A stretch of DNA of 64,000 nucleotides from Paludibacteraceae bacterium (GCA_017461505.1 JAFTXV010000003.1:1-64000); one strand, 5' to 3'. Shown: positions 52,522 to 62,827, counted from the first letter of the stretch. Numbers and translations: made by a program. The notes: generated by a model from the letters alone, not told the origin.

Positions 52522-53785
52522 TTTCGATGTCCGCTATTAGGTCGTCTGCATTCTCCAAACCGATACTGAGGCGCATCAAGTCTGGGTCGATACCCGCAGC
52601 AAGCAGTGCCTCGTTGCTGAGTTGGCGGTGGGTATGGGATGCAGGGTGAAGGATACAAGTGTGGCAGTCGGCTACGTGCGTTTCGATAGTTACTAATTGC
52701 AGACTGTCCATAAAACGATTGGCAAAAGCACGGTCGCCTTTCACGGCAAATGCCATCACACCACATGAGCCGTTAGGCATATACTTCTGTTGGCGTGCAT
52801 GCTCAGGGTCATTCTCTAGTTCTGGATAGCGCACCCATGCTATGTCAGGATGTTTCTCCAACCACTGTGCTACCTTGAACGCACTCTCGCAATGGCGAGG
52901 CATACGCACGTGCAAACTTTGCAAACCTAGATGCAGGTAGAAGGCGTTTTGCGGACTTTGGATAGAACCCAAGTCACGCATGAGTTGGGCGGTCGCTTTG
53001 GTGATATATGCCAGTTTACCGAATGCCTCTGTATAGCGCAGTCCGTGGTACGAAGCATCTGGTTCGGTGAGGCAGGTGAACTTATCGTGCTGAGCCTCCC
53101 AATCGAAGTTGCCGCTGTCCACAATCACACCGCCTACTTGCACGCCATGACCATCCATATATTTGGTGGTGGAGTGGGTGACGATATCTGCACCGAACTC
53201 AAACGGACGGCAGTTCACTGGAGTAGGAAAGGTATTATCTACTATCAATGGCACACCATGTTGGTGCGCGATTCCTGCTATCCGCTCAATATCCAAGATT
53301 CGTACGTTGGGGTTGGAGAGTGTCTCGCCAAACACAAGTTTGGTGTTCGGACGGAACGCTGCTGCCCACTCCTCGTCGCTGGCATCTTGGTCGATGAAGG
53401 TGATCTCAATGCCCATCTTTGGGAAGGTCACACCAAAGAGGTTGTATGTGCCGCCGTAGATACTGGTGGTAGTGATCATATGATCACCTGCGTGGCAGAT
53501 ATTGAAACATGCGAAGAAGTTTGCTGCTTGACCTGACGAAGTGAGCATAGCCGCTACGCCACCTTCCATAGCAGCAATCTGTGCTGCGGTGGTGTCGTTG
53601 GTAGGATTTTGCAGACGAGTGTAGAAATAACCGCTCTCTTCAAGGTCGAAGAGTTTGCCCATCTGCTCGCTGGTCTCGTATTTGAACGTAGTACTTTGTA
53701 TAATAGGTACTTGTCGGGGCTCTCCTTTGCCAGGGTTGTAGCCACCTTGTACGCAGAGCGTATCGATATGTAGGTTCTTTTTCAT
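52493..53785 (-). CDS. metY: O-acetylhomoserine sulfhydrylase (PLP enzyme)
   Basis: 430 residues. Converts O-acetylhomoserine and sulfide to homocysteine. Cys/Met-metabolism PLP fold: N-terminal DTLCVQGGYNPGKGEPRQVP, YTRLQNPTNDTTAAQIAAMEGG, cofactor-binding IVDNTFPTP and Lys208 in THSTTKYMDGHG. The length of about 430 distinguishes MetY from shorter MetB/MetC. First gene of the operon, followed by metX with a 29-bp overlap and thrA, which gives a complete aspartate-to-homocysteine branch apart from aspartate-semialdehyde dehydrogenase. No riboswitch was seen in its short leader. Confidence 0.95.
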   Translation of the reverse strand: MKKNLHIDTLCVQGGYNPGKGEPRQVPIIQSTTFKYETSEQMGKLFDLEESGYFYTRLQNPTNDTTAAQIAAMEGGVAAMLTSSGQAANFFACFNICHAGDHMITTTSIYGGTYNLFGVTFPKMGIEITFIDQDASDEEWAAAFRPNTKLVFGETLSNPNVRILDIERIAGIAHQHGVPLIVDNTFPTPVNCRPFEFGADIVTHSTTKYMDGHGVQVGGVIVDSGNFDWEAQHDKFTCLTEPDASYHGLRYTEAFGKLAYITKATAQLMRDLGSIQSPQNAFYLHLGLQSLHVRMPRHCESAFKVAQWLEKHPDIAWVRYPELENDPEHARQQKYMPNGSCGVMAFAVKGDRAFANRFMDSLQLVTIETHVADCHTCILHPASHTHRQLSNEALLAAGIDPDLMRLSIGLENADDLIADIENALTQAHNA

Positions 53786-53805
53786 TTCAAAACAAAATTA
53801 GCATG

Positions 53806-53837
53806 CAAAGGTACTGCTTTTTTTGCATATATGCAAA
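53806..53837 (-). promoter_or_regulatory. Promoter of metY-metX-thrA
   Basis: On the - strand TTTG (53837-53834), 20 bp, TACCTTTG (53813-53806), about 14-20 nt of leader before ATG 53785. Such a short leader leaves no room for a SAM riboswitch. Confidence 0.75.
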
Positions 53838-53900
53838 TAATTTGTATAGAGTTTCGTATGAAATGGCTTGATGTCAGGTTAGTCTTACGGTAAAGATAGC

Positions 53901-53948
53901 CTAATCACTAACTAATCACTAACTAATCACTAACTAATCACTAACTAA
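53901..53948. repeat. Four tandem 11-bp units (CTAATCACTAA)
   Basis: Four perfect copies plus a partial one. 53918-53956 is the exact reverse complement of 20036-20074. Lies between the met operon and the sus locus. Confidence 0.9.
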
Positions 53949-54005
53949 AGGTAAGTAATTAGTAAGTGTTTTACAGCATAATTATAAAAATAATGCAGAA
54001 AAAAA

Positions 54006-54036
54006 TTGCATGTATCAAAAAAAAATAGTAACTTTG
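54006..54036 (+). promoter_or_regulatory. Promoter of the sus locus
   Basis: TTGC (54006-54009), 19 bp, TAACTTTG (54029-54036). Start near 54043 gives a leader of about 135 nt, long enough for post-transcriptional control. No hybrid two-component or SARP-type regulator gene adjoins it within the window. Confidence 0.65.
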
Positions 54037-54177
54037 CGGTCGAATTTGTGTGATGTCCATATTTTGCGATGGTATCATACAAACGTCCACTTTTTTGCTA
54101 CGTGGTGTAGTTTTTACTTAACTTCGTGTAAATGAGTTATATACCTTAAAAGCTAATAAAACAATAAAAACAATGTT

Positions 54178-57100
54178 ATGATGAACAAACACAAAGAGAA
54201 AGGCCTTCGTGGTCTGCTCATGACATTAACCATCTGTGTAATGTCATTGTTTAGCGTCACAGCAATGGCAGCACCTGTGTCTATTACAGGTAAAGTGTTG
54301 GATGCTAACGGAGAACCCCTGATTGGAGCGAGCGTTGTAGAGTCTGGTACATCAAATGGTACTGTTACCGATTTTGATGGTATGTTTACGCTTGTCGTAG
54401 AAAAGGACGTTTTGTTGACCGTATCTTATGTCGGTTATCGAAATCAAGAAGTTCGTGCGGCACAAGACATGGTTATCGTACTTCGTGAAGATCAAGAGTT
54501 GCTAGATGAGGTGGTGGTTATTGGTTACGGTACGCAGAAGCGTAAAGACGTGACCACTGCGATTTCTTCGGTGGATACAGAGGATTTGGAGAAGCGCCCT
54601 ATTACCTCTGCTGCTCAAGCGATGCAAGGTAAGGCAGCGGGTGTGACCGTGGTTAAGCCTAGTGGTCAGCCAGGTGCGGGTATGGTAGTTCGCGTGCGCG
54701 GTACAACTTCTATGAATGGTAGCAATGATCCATTGTACGTAGTGGATGGAGTGCCTATGACGGATATCGATTTCCTTGCGCCTAATGATATTGAGACTAT
54801 GCAAATTTTGAAGGACGCGTCTTCTGCAGCGATTTATGGTTCTCGTGCGGCTAATGGTGTGATTATGATTACCACCAAGGCAGGCTCTGCTAATAAGGAG
54901 AAGATGAATGTGACCTTCTCTATGTACGGCGGTTGGACCCAAGTGGCAAAGCGCATGGAGAGTTTGAATTTCGAGCAATATCGCGAGTACTTGAACGATT
55001 TGGGTTCGAATGTGGTATTGCCAGACGGTTTGAAGGATGAGACAAACTGGTTTGATGAGACTTATAAGACCGGTTCTACTCAAAACTATCAGTTGTCAGT
55101 AAGCGGTGGCACAGAAAAAGTAAATTATTATTTGTCAGGTGGTTATACCAATGAACAAGGTATCGTTCCTACCACTAAGTATCAACGTTATAACTTCCGT
55201 ACATCATTGGATGCAGAGGTTACCAAGTGGTTGAATATTGGTGCGAATGTGGCATATGGTTATAGCGAAAATCAAGGTACCATTTCTTCGGGTACTGGTG
55301 CAAACCGTGGTGGTTTGGTATTGTCTGTGATTAACACACCAACCTACGCACCTATCTACGATCCTGAAAATAAAGAATATTATTACACCAATTTCTACGG
55401 TGTAAGTAATATCACCCACCCATTGGAGAATATCGAGCGTTACAAAAACCAATATAGCAAGCAACATCGTTTGTTGGCTACGGGTAAGGGTATTGTGACC
55501 CTGTACGACACCAAGAAGTTTAATCGTGGTGATGAGTACAATCATTCCTTGAAGTTTACAACCACTTTCACAGAGGACCTCAGAATGAACAACTCTACCT
55601 CATTCTTGGATCCACATAAGACATCTTGGGGACGTAACCAATATGGTGAGGGTAGTGACACGCGTAGTACAGACCTTGTAACGGTTTGGGATAACGTGTT
55701 GAATTACACCACAAATATCAATGGTCATAACTTGGATGTGATGTTGGGTAGTTCTTATACCCATTCGATGTGGACTCAATCGTATATCGCAGGTAGTCAC
55801 TATGCAGATGGCACGATTCAGACATTGAATGCAGCCAATAAGATAGATCCAGGAAGTACCAATACAAGTGCAAGTGAATGGGCTATTATGTCAGGTTTTG
55901 CACGTATCAGTTATAACTACGATTCTCGTTATTTGATTTCTGCCAACTTCCGTGCGGATGGTTCTTCTCGTTTGGCTCCAGGTCACCGTTGGGCATATTT
56001 CCCATCTGTGAGTGCAGCTTGGCGTATCAGTGGCGAGCCATGGATGCAAGATGTAGAGTGGATTGATGATTTGAAGCTTCGTGGTGGTTGGGGACAAACT
56101 GGTAACCAAGGTGGTATCGGCGATTACGCATATTTGGAGCGCTATAGCATCAACCGTCAAAACTGGTGGGAGACTGGTAAAGAGCATGCCGTGCCTACCT
56201 ATAGCCAGTCATCGTTGCGCAATACCGATTTGACCTGGGAGCGCACTACACAAACCAACGTAGGTTTGGATTGGACGATGCTGAAGAACCGATTGACCTT
56301 CAATTTTGATTGGTATTACAAGTACACTACTGATATGCTCATGTGGGTATCGTTGCCAGCAGGTTCTGCTGCGGTATCGTCTATCCAACGTAACGAAGGT
56401 GAGATGAGCAATATGGGTGTGGAATTCACCATTACTTCGCACAACTTCGTGAAGAAGAATTTCAAATGGGATACTCAGTTGAATATCTCTCATAATAAGA
56501 ACCGTCTGGAGAAATTGGCTACTAGCCAAGTATATTATGATGCAAAGGTGACAGACGTGTTAGCAGATTATTGCGTTCGCAATACTCCGGGAATGCCATT
56601 GGGTTCTTTCTTTGGTTACAAGACAGGTGGTGTTAATCCAGAAACTGGTGAACTGATTTATCTAGATACCAATGATGATGGTGAGGTGACAGCTAACGAT
56701 CGTACTTATATGGGTGATCCTAACCCAGACTTCACCTTTGGTATGACCAATACCTTCCAATTCTATGGTGTGACCATCAGTTTCCTCTTGCAAGGTTCGT
56801 ATGGCAACGATATCTTCAATGCTAGCCGTATTGAGACCGAAGGTATGTACGATGCAAAGAACCAATCGACTCGCGTATTGGATAGATGGCGTCGTCCTGG
56901 TATGATTACTAGCATTCCAAAAGCAGGTTTTGATATGAAGGTGAGTGACTACTTTGTGGAAGACGGAAGTTATATCCGTTTGAAGGACTTGACGATTGGT
57001 TATGAGTTCTCAGGCAATTGGATGAAGAAGATTGGTATGACTCGTTTGCAACCTTACTTCTCTGCTCAAAACTTGTTCACTCTGACTAAGTACCTAGGTA

Positions 57101-57210
57101 TGGACCCAGAGGTGAACCAATATGGTAACTCAGGAACCGTGCAAGGTTTGGATTATGGTACCTATCCGCAAACCCGTAGCTTCGTGTTGGGTGTAAATAT
57201 CGCATTTTAA
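54178..57210 (+). CDS. SusC/RagA-family TonB-linked outer-membrane transporter
   Basis: 1,010 residues; start 54178 or 54181. Signal peptide ends near TAMAA. Residues of about 36-112 form the carboxypeptidase-D-like domain (VSITGKVLDANGEPLIGASV...FTLVVEKDVLLTVSYVGY). The SusC signature DEVVVIGYGTQKRKDVT follows at about 120, then the plug (VRVRGTTSMNGSNDPLYVVDGVPM, SSAAIYGSRAANGVIMITTK) and a 22-strand barrel ending RSFVLGVNIAF. Imports oligosaccharides across the outer membrane with the SusD lid encoded 28 bp downstream. First gene of the locus. Confidence 0.97.
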   Translation: MMNKHKEKGLRGLLMTLTICVMSLFSVTAMAAPVSITGKVLDANGEPLIGASVVESGTSNGTVTDFDGMFTLVVEKDVLLTVSYVGYRNQEVRAAQDMVIVLREDQELLDEVVVIGYGTQKRKDVTTAISSVDTEDLEKRPITSAAQAMQGKAAGVTVVKPSGQPGAGMVVRVRGTTSMNGSNDPLYVVDGVPMTDIDFLAPNDIETMQILKDASSAAIYGSRAANGVIMITTKAGSANKEKMNVTFSMYGGWTQVAKRMESLNFEQYREYLNDLGSNVVLPDGLKDETNWFDETYKTGSTQNYQLSVSGGTEKVNYYLSGGYTNEQGIVPTTKYQRYNFRTSLDAEVTKWLNIGANVAYGYSENQGTISSGTGANRGGLVLSVINTPTYAPIYDPENKEYYYTNFYGVSNITHPLENIERYKNQYSKQHRLLATGKGIVTLYDTKKFNRGDEYNHSLKFTTTFTEDLRMNNSTSFLDPHKTSWGRNQYGEGSDTRSTDLVTVWDNVLNYTTNINGHNLDVMLGSSYTHSMWTQSYIAGSHYADGTIQTLNAANKIDPGSTNTSASEWAIMSGFARISYNYDSRYLISANFRADGSSRLAPGHRWAYFPSVSAAWRISGEPWMQDVEWIDDLKLRGGWGQTGNQGGIGDYAYLERYSINRQNWWETGKEHAVPTYSQSSLRNTDLTWERTTQTNVGLDWTMLKNRLTFNFDWYYKYTTDMLMWVSLPAGSAAVSSIQRNEGEMSNMGVEFTITSHNFVKKNFKWDTQLNISHNKNRLEKLATSQVYYDAKVTDVLADYCVRNTPGMPLGSFFGYKTGGVNPETGELIYLDTNDDGEVTANDRTYMGDPNPDFTFGMTNTFQFYGVTISFLLQGSYGNDIFNASRIETEGMYDAKNQSTRVLDRWRRPGMITSIPKAGFDMKVSDYFVEDGSYIRLKDLTIGYEFSGNWMKKIGMTRLQPYFSAQNLFTLTKYLGMDPEVNQYGNSGTVQGLDYGTYPQTRSFVLGVNIAF

Positions 57211-57238
57211 TGGTTGAACGAATATTAATAGAACGATT

Positions 57239-58744
57239 ATGAAAAAGTATATATATATAATAGGTGTAGTCTTGGGCATCGCTCTCGTATCCTGCGACCT
57301 GAATATGGCGCCGATTTCAGATCAATCGGAACTTAATTTGGGCGCATCTACCGAAGATGATACTGTTCGTATCAAATTTAAGGATCGTGCTGCTATGATG
57401 GCAGTGTATGAGAACCTATACAATATCATGCGTGATCGTCAAGAGCATTGGTATCTAGATTATTTGCTTTTCGGCGAAGCGCGTGCCGATAATGCATATG
57501 CTGGTACAACAGGCGCTGAGGTAGTTCCTGTAGAGACCAATGCACTCGATGCATCCAATCCCGATATTGCCCGCGATTGGGATCGCTATTTGGAGGATAT
57601 TGCGCAAGCCAATGTGGTCATATCCAATATCGACCTTGTGCCAGACCCAACGTTTGCACAAGCAGAGCGTGAGCAATGGAAGGCAGAGGCGAAAATCTTC
57701 CGTGGTATGATGCTATTTGATCTTGCTCACTGGTTTGGTAATATTCCATTGAATTTGACTGAGGCACCAGATATCACGGCGGATAATATTGAGGAAGTAT
57801 ATCCTGTTTATTTCCCAATGCCAGTAACACAGGACTCTGCTTACAAGCAAGTGATTAAGGATTTGACCGAAGCCATTCCTTATGCTCCTGCGCTCGATCC
57901 TAACGACAAACGCATGCTGAGCAAGACCGTAGCATATGCATTGTTAGCCAAACTATATGCAGAGTTAGGCGAATGGGATAAGGTCATTGAGTATAGCGAC
58001 AAGGTGTTTGCGGATGGTGTTGCGTTGGCAGACAATTATGCTGACCTCTGGAAATACGATGAGAACTTGGGTGATGCTACTCGCAACAACAAGGAGACTA
58101 TCCTCGAGGCACAATATACAGCAGCTAGTGGTAACTGGGTGACATGGATGTTCGGTCGCAACTTGTCTAACTGGGAGGAGTCTTTCACATGGGCTAAGTG
58201 GATCACTCCTAGCCGCGACTTAATCCGCACCTTCGAGAAAGAGGGTGACACCGTGCGCTGCAACCAAACCATCGTCTATTACGAGTGCGCATGGAGTAAC
58301 TACTATTCAGCAGACAACTATCCATTTATGTACAAGTGTCGTTCGGCATATAATAGTATCATCAAACTTCGTGGTGCTGACATCTGGTTGCTCAAGGCTG
58401 AGGCATTAGCTCATAAGGGAGACTTGAGTGGTGCTGTATCATTGGTGAATACCATTCGTAAGCGTGCGAAATTGGCTGACCTGCCTGCATCTCAAATGGG
58501 TAGTCAAGAGGCCGTATTGGATGCTATCTTGCACGAGCGCCGTCTGGAGTTGGCATTAGAAGGTCAACGTCTGTTTGACTTGATTCGTTTTGGCAAGTTA
58601 ATGGAGGTGATGAACGGTATCAACTCGCGCGACGAAGGCCGTTTGCCACAGGCTCGTCCATTTGTGGAGGCACACAAACTCATGCCTATCCCACAAACCG
58701 CATTGGACAAGAATTCTAATCTAGTTCAGAATGATGGTTATTAA
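57239..58744 (+). CDS. SusD/RagB-family glycan-binding lipoprotein
   Basis: 501 residues. Lipoprotein signal ending ALVSC at about residue 19. TPR-rich SusD fold: AEAKIFRGMMLFDLAHWFGNIPL (about 150-172), KTVAYALLAKLYAELGEWDKVIEYSDKVF, WLLKAEALAHKGDLSGAVSLVNTIRKRA and EERRLELALEGQRLFDLIRFGK-like ILHERRLELALEGQRLFDLIRF, ending HKLMPIPQTALDKN. Forms the lid of the SusC transporter on the cell surface and binds glycan. Confidence 0.97.
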   Translation: MKKYIYIIGVVLGIALVSCDLNMAPISDQSELNLGASTEDDTVRIKFKDRAAMMAVYENLYNIMRDRQEHWYLDYLLFGEARADNAYAGTTGAEVVPVETNALDASNPDIARDWDRYLEDIAQANVVISNIDLVPDPTFAQAEREQWKAEAKIFRGMMLFDLAHWFGNIPLNLTEAPDITADNIEEVYPVYFPMPVTQDSAYKQVIKDLTEAIPYAPALDPNDKRMLSKTVAYALLAKLYAELGEWDKVIEYSDKVFADGVALADNYADLWKYDENLGDATRNNKETILEAQYTAASGNWVTWMFGRNLSNWEESFTWAKWITPSRDLIRTFEKEGDTVRCNQTIVYYECAWSNYYSADNYPFMYKCRSAYNSIIKLRGADIWLLKAEALAHKGDLSGAVSLVNTIRKRAKLADLPASQMGSQEAVLDAILHERRLELALEGQRLFDLIRFGKLMEVMNGINSRDEGRLPQARPFVEAHKLMPIPQTALDKNSNLVQNDGY

Positions 58745-58777
58745 TTTGAGTACTAATCTGCAAATAATCAACAGAAT

Positions 58778-60217
58778 ATGAAACGTATATTTCAAGTCCT
58801 ATTCCTTGCGTTGATCGCAATAGGCTATACCGCTTGTCAGCCCGACTCCTTCCGTGAGGTTTACCCTGCGGGTGACCCTCAGATGCAGGCAACAATGCTG
58901 ACTGAGGAGGTGAATTTTGGTAGTGATAGTATCACTTTTGAAGTGACAGTTACAGAGAAAGAGACTCCATTATCCACGCTGGCCATTAAGGTGATAGTGG
59001 GTATTAATGTGATTGCAAGCGAAGAGGTTCGTACACCTGGTTTGATGTATAAAGATACATTCACCTATGCAGTTCCTTTCGGTCCTAATATGCCAGAGGG
59101 TGAGCCAGTGAAAGTATATTTGACTGCTACCAATATAGAAGGAACTGTCAAGAATGTGATTCTAGACCAATGCGTGGGTCATCGTCCTGCTATTGAAACT
59201 ATGTATGTTATGCCTCCTACCATCAACTACAAGCCTCTAGGCAAAGGTAAACAAATGACTTGGGACGGCGAGAAGTTCGTGGCATATGACTTGGGCTATC
59301 CAAAATCCATCGAATGTCTTTTGGCAGTAGTGGGAACGAAGTTCGGTCGCGTGGATTGGACAAAACCTGTAATGGGTATGCTGAATGGTCAACTATCCTT
59401 GATCACAGAGGAGCAATTCACAGCAGGCGAGGCTAGCTCTATCGTATTGGCGAATGACAATCTCGAGAGCATCGATACCATCACCTTCGATCCATTGACC
59501 TTTGAGTTGTACTTTGGTGGTAAGGTAGCTCAACCTGTGTCTGCATTGGATGTGAATGTGGATTTGGCTGAGGTGGCAGGTAAGACCTATCGCCATGCGA
59601 AGATCTTCTTCGATCCTGAAATGGAAGTGACTATCAATGGTGTGGCAAATCTGGCTACGGCATATAACTTGGACTACATGGAACTCAAGGACGGCAATGT
59701 AGTGAAGTTCTTGGGCGAAAAGGGTATGTATGAGGTATATTACTTGCCTGAAGAGGACTATATCGTGGTAGAGCCATTGAAGGATGCTATTTATCCTAAT
59801 GTGATGTGGATGACCGGTGTAGGCTTTGGTTTGCCAGTGGCATCACCTAAGGTTCAAGGCGGTTGGGGCTTTGACAACCTGGGACAATACATCGCATGCC
59901 GCACCGTGGCACCTAAGGTATATCAATTCACCGCATACCTCAAGAATGGTGTGAATGCCGACTTTGAGATATATGGTTCGCTCAACTTCAAGTTCTTCCA
60001 CCAAAAAGGTTGGGGTGGCGAAGAAGTAGGTGGCAACTATGAGCAAATTGGTTTGGATATCAAGGGTGTAGATTCTGAGGGCTTGACCAAAGTGAATGGC
60101 GACACAGGTGCAGAAGCTGGCAACTGGATAGCTGCTACTCAAGAAGAATTTGAGGGCATCTATCGCATTACACTGGATCAAAACAAGCTGACCACTACAT
60201 ACGAGAAATTACGATAA
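58778..60217 (+). CDS. Surface glycan-binding lipoprotein (SGBP, DUF5121/DUF5125-like)
   Basis: 479 residues. Lipoprotein signal MKRIFQVLFLALIAIGYTAC. N-terminal Ig-like region with VNFGSDSITFEVTVTEKETPLSTL, then VILDQCVGHRP, and from about 150 a beta-rich binding module (PPTINYKPLGKGKQMTWDGE...GWGFDNLGQYIACRTVAPKVYQF...RITLDQNKLTTTYEKL). The position between SusD and a GH30 enzyme and the general layout recall the SGBP of the B. thetaiotaomicron beta-1,6-glucan locus; that comparison is from memory, not an alignment. Holds glycan at the cell surface. Confidence 0.75.
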   Translation: MKRIFQVLFLALIAIGYTACQPDSFREVYPAGDPQMQATMLTEEVNFGSDSITFEVTVTEKETPLSTLAIKVIVGINVIASEEVRTPGLMYKDTFTYAVPFGPNMPEGEPVKVYLTATNIEGTVKNVILDQCVGHRPAIETMYVMPPTINYKPLGKGKQMTWDGEKFVAYDLGYPKSIECLLAVVGTKFGRVDWTKPVMGMLNGQLSLITEEQFTAGEASSIVLANDNLESIDTITFDPLTFELYFGGKVAQPVSALDVNVDLAEVAGKTYRHAKIFFDPEMEVTINGVANLATAYNLDYMELKDGNVVKFLGEKGMYEVYYLPEEDYIVVEPLKDAIYPNVMWMTGVGFGLPVASPKVQGGWGFDNLGQYIACRTVAPKVYQFTAYLKNGVNADFEIYGSLNFKFFHQKGWGGEEVGGNYEQIGLDIKGVDSEGLTKVNGDTGAEAGNWIAATQEEFEGIYRITLDQNKLTTTYEKLR

Positions 60218-60229
60218 AATTCTACAACA

Positions 60230-61735
60230 ATGACCAAAGTGAATAATCTATTATTTATAGGTATTGCAGCCGCTCTGCTCGGCTGCAATACTCCCGTAGA
60301 AAATCCGAATGATAAAACTCCTAATGGCGATTCTGTTCCAGTACGTGATGTGATGACCTATGTCACCACCGCAGATGGTACAATGGGCTTTGTCGCTATA
60401 GGCAAGGATTATGCGGAAGGACTCAATATGTCGCCAGAGCGTACACTGAAACTGAATCCGAAGGTACGTTACCAAGAGTTTGACGGCTTTGGTGCGGCTA
60501 TCACAGGTGCTGCGGCGTTTAACTTGATGCAGATGCCTGCTGATCGTCGTCAGAAGCTGCTGGTAGAGACTTTCTCGCATGAGAAAGGTATGGGCTATGG
60601 CTATGTGCGCGTGCCTATCGGCGGTAGCGACTTCAACTCCCGCAGCAACTACGACTACACCTGCTGCGACACCAAGGGTATCGAGAACTTTGGTCTGACA
60701 TCCGACGAAGTGGATTATATCATTCCTGTATTGAAAGAGATTTTGGCTATCAATCCTGATTTGAAAGTGATGGGTACCCCATGGAGCTGCCCTATATGGA
60801 TGAAGGTGGATGATATCCATAGCAAAGCACCTTATACGGGTGGCAACAAATGGGTAGGTGGCTATCTCAATCCTGACTACTATCAAGATTATGCGATGTA
60901 CTTCGTGAAGTGGATCAAGGCTTTTGAGGCAGAGGGTATCAAGATCACTAGCGTGACGCCACAAAACGAGCCACTCAACTGGGGTAACTCGATGTCGCTG
61001 TATATGCCTTGGGATCAAGAGCGCGACTTTATCAAGTTGGCACTCGGTCCTGTGTTCAAGCGCGAGGGTGTGGAAGCAAAGATCATCTGCTTTGACCATA
61101 ACTACAACTATGATGGCAAGAAGGATCAATTGCAATATCCTATCAAGATTTATGCGGATGCAGAGGCAAGCCAATATATCGATGGTGCGGCTTATCACAG
61201 CTATGGTGGAAGCCCAGTGGAGTTGGATAATATCCACAAACAAGCTCCAGAGAAGAACCTCTACTTCACCGAGCAATCCATCGGTACATGGAACTACCAG
61301 AGTTTTGGTCAATCGCTCATGTCTGAGATGAAGAATACTTGTATCGGTACCGTGACACGCTGGTGCAAGGCAGTGATAGTATGGAACTTCATGCTCGACG
61401 AGAACGGCGGCCCTCACGGTGGTCCTGGTGCGTGTGCTACTTGCTACGGTTCGGTGGATATCTCTTCGAAAGACTATACTACACTCACCAAGCGCAGCCA
61501 CTACTATGTGATTGGTCACCTGAGCAAGGCGCTCAAGCCAGGCTCTACCCGCATTGGTGTGTCGGGCTATATGCCTACAGGCCTGTCGGCTGTAGCATCG
61601 GAGAACCCTGATGGCACCTATGGTTTGGTGCTGCTCAATGAGAATGCGACGGGTATGTCCTTCATCATCGAGCACGACGGCAAACACTTTGAGATACAAT
61701 TGCCTGCTGAGAGTATCACCTCTTGCATCTTATAA
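60230..61735 (+). CDS. GH30-family glycosidase, probable endo-beta-1,6-glucanase
   Basis: 501 residues. Lipoprotein signal MTKVNNLLFIGIAAALLGC, so probably surface- or outer-membrane-attached. GH30 core: YQEFDGFGAAITGAAAFNL (81-99), YGYVRVPIGGSDFNSRSNYDYTC, MGTPWSCPIWMK, acid/base Glu247 in TPQNEPLNWG and nucleophile Glu348 in YFTEQSIGTW, then a C-terminal beta domain. Subfamily 3 enzymes with this pattern cut beta-1,6-glucan; related subfamilies act on glucosylceramide or xylan. Starts 12 bp after the SGBP gene. Specificity is inferred from context. Confidence 0.88.
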   Translation: MTKVNNLLFIGIAAALLGCNTPVENPNDKTPNGDSVPVRDVMTYVTTADGTMGFVAIGKDYAEGLNMSPERTLKLNPKVRYQEFDGFGAAITGAAAFNLMQMPADRRQKLLVETFSHEKGMGYGYVRVPIGGSDFNSRSNYDYTCCDTKGIENFGLTSDEVDYIIPVLKEILAINPDLKVMGTPWSCPIWMKVDDIHSKAPYTGGNKWVGGYLNPDYYQDYAMYFVKWIKAFEAEGIKITSVTPQNEPLNWGNSMSLYMPWDQERDFIKLALGPVFKREGVEAKIICFDHNYNYDGKKDQLQYPIKIYADAEASQYIDGAAYHSYGGSPVELDNIHKQAPEKNLYFTEQSIGTWNYQSFGQSLMSEMKNTCIGTVTRWCKAVIVWNFMLDENGGPHGGPGACATCYGSVDISSKDYTTLTKRSHYYVIGHLSKALKPGSTRIGVSGYMPTGLSAVASENPDGTYGLVLLNENATGMSFIIEHDGKHFEIQLPAESITSCIL

Positions 61736-62796
61736 TGAATATGAAATCGTCGCGGACATATCTATTCTCTGCTCTTCTGCTAGTGACTTGCTCGCTATTT
61801 AACGCTTGCAAGTCACCTGCGGAGCAGCGCGTATGCTTCTTTGGCTCTTCTGTGTGCAGGGGCGTGGGTGCAGATGCGCTCCATGGCTATGCGGCGCAAG
61901 TGACCGAAGCTTTGCCTGCAGGTTGGGAGAGTGTGAATATCTCCATCGATGGCAATAATACCTACGACCTCTTTGCTCGTTTTGACTGCGATATGACGCC
62001 CGTAGAGGCAAAGTATGTGGTCATCGGCATCAGTCTGGGCAATGAGGGATTGCATGAGAAAGGTGCGCGTGCCGTGTTGTCGTATAAGGAGAACATGCCA
62101 CGCCTGATTCGTATGCTGCAAGAGCAGGGGAGAGTGGTGGTTGTTACTAACAACTATCCTCGTGCCGACTTCAATGAGGTGGACTATGAGGATCTCTGCG
62201 ATGTGAACCTAGAGGTGCAGCAGTGGAATGTGCCCACCATCAATGTGTTCGGTACTATCGATGATGGCGCAGGTCGCTGGGCAGAGCATATGTGGAATGG
62301 TTCGGATATCTACCACCCCAATCAGCTGGGACACGAGGCGATGGCTTCGGCTTTCCCGCTGACGATGTGGAAGGCGCTGCAAGCTGGCAAACCTTTGCCT
62401 GAGTATATCCCTACGCAAGGCGATGAGAACGGTGTGGAGTGCCTAAGCTTCGTGCCAGAGGGACAAGTGCAGTCCTATACGTTGAGCTATACGAGCTCAG
62501 ATACCATCTATACGGAGGTCTATTCGGCGGCACAGCAGAAGATGTGGCAATATGCGAATGGACAACTGGTGGCTGCGAACGAAGGAATAGATAAGGCGGT
62601 CGATACGATTACGATACAAGGAAGTAATATCCATCAGGTGCTGTTCTACCGTGCGGCAATGACCGAGAGGGAGGTGCGCGCGCTGGCAAGAGGCAAGATG
62701 TTACGCTCCAGTTTGGAGATATATTGCCCACTATTGGGTGGTGATACAAGCAATTATGCACAAACAATGAATTGTGTTACAATTCACAATAAATAA
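61735..62796 (+). CDS. SGNH/GDSL hydrolase lipoprotein with C-terminal LamG-like region
   Basis: 353 residues from ATG 61735, which shares one base with the GH30 stop (TAATG). Lipobox FNAC near residue 25. SGNH blocks: FFGSSVCRG (nucleophile Ser, block I), GISLGNEG (block III region) and DIYHPNQLGHEAM (catalytic Asp-His). C-terminal region from about 245 (QVQSYTLSYTSSDTIYTEVY...IHQVLFYRAAMTEREVRALARGKM...SLEIYCPLL) looks like a LamG/concanavalin-like domain. Probably removes acyl groups from the target glycan so that GH30 can act. Substrate not known. Confidence 0.8.
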   Translation: MNMKSSRTYLFSALLLVTCSLFNACKSPAEQRVCFFGSSVCRGVGADALHGYAAQVTEALPAGWESVNISIDGNNTYDLFARFDCDMTPVEAKYVVIGISLGNEGLHEKGARAVLSYKENMPRLIRMLQEQGRVVVVTNNYPRADFNEVDYEDLCDVNLEVQQWNVPTINVFGTIDDGAGRWAEHMWNGSDIYHPNQLGHEAMASAFPLTMWKALQAGKPLPEYIPTQGDENGVECLSFVPEGQVQSYTLSYTSSDTIYTEVYSAAQQKMWQYANGQLVAANEGIDKAVDTITIQGSNIHQVLFYRAAMTEREVRALARGKMLRSSLEIYCPLLGGDTSNYAQTMNCVTIHNK

Positions 62797-62827
62797 CTAA
62801 TTATTAACCAATTTAAATTAATGTATT

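Noticed and set aside
53763..53805. SAM riboswitch before the met operon
   Set aside because: Only about 20 nt lie between the promoter and the metY start codon, too little for any known SAM riboswitch.
60251..61699. 482-codon open frame antisense to the GH30 gene
   Set aside because: Mirror frame of a GH30 gene with intact catalytic residues. The translation is Cys/His/Ile-rich and has no domain pattern or start context.
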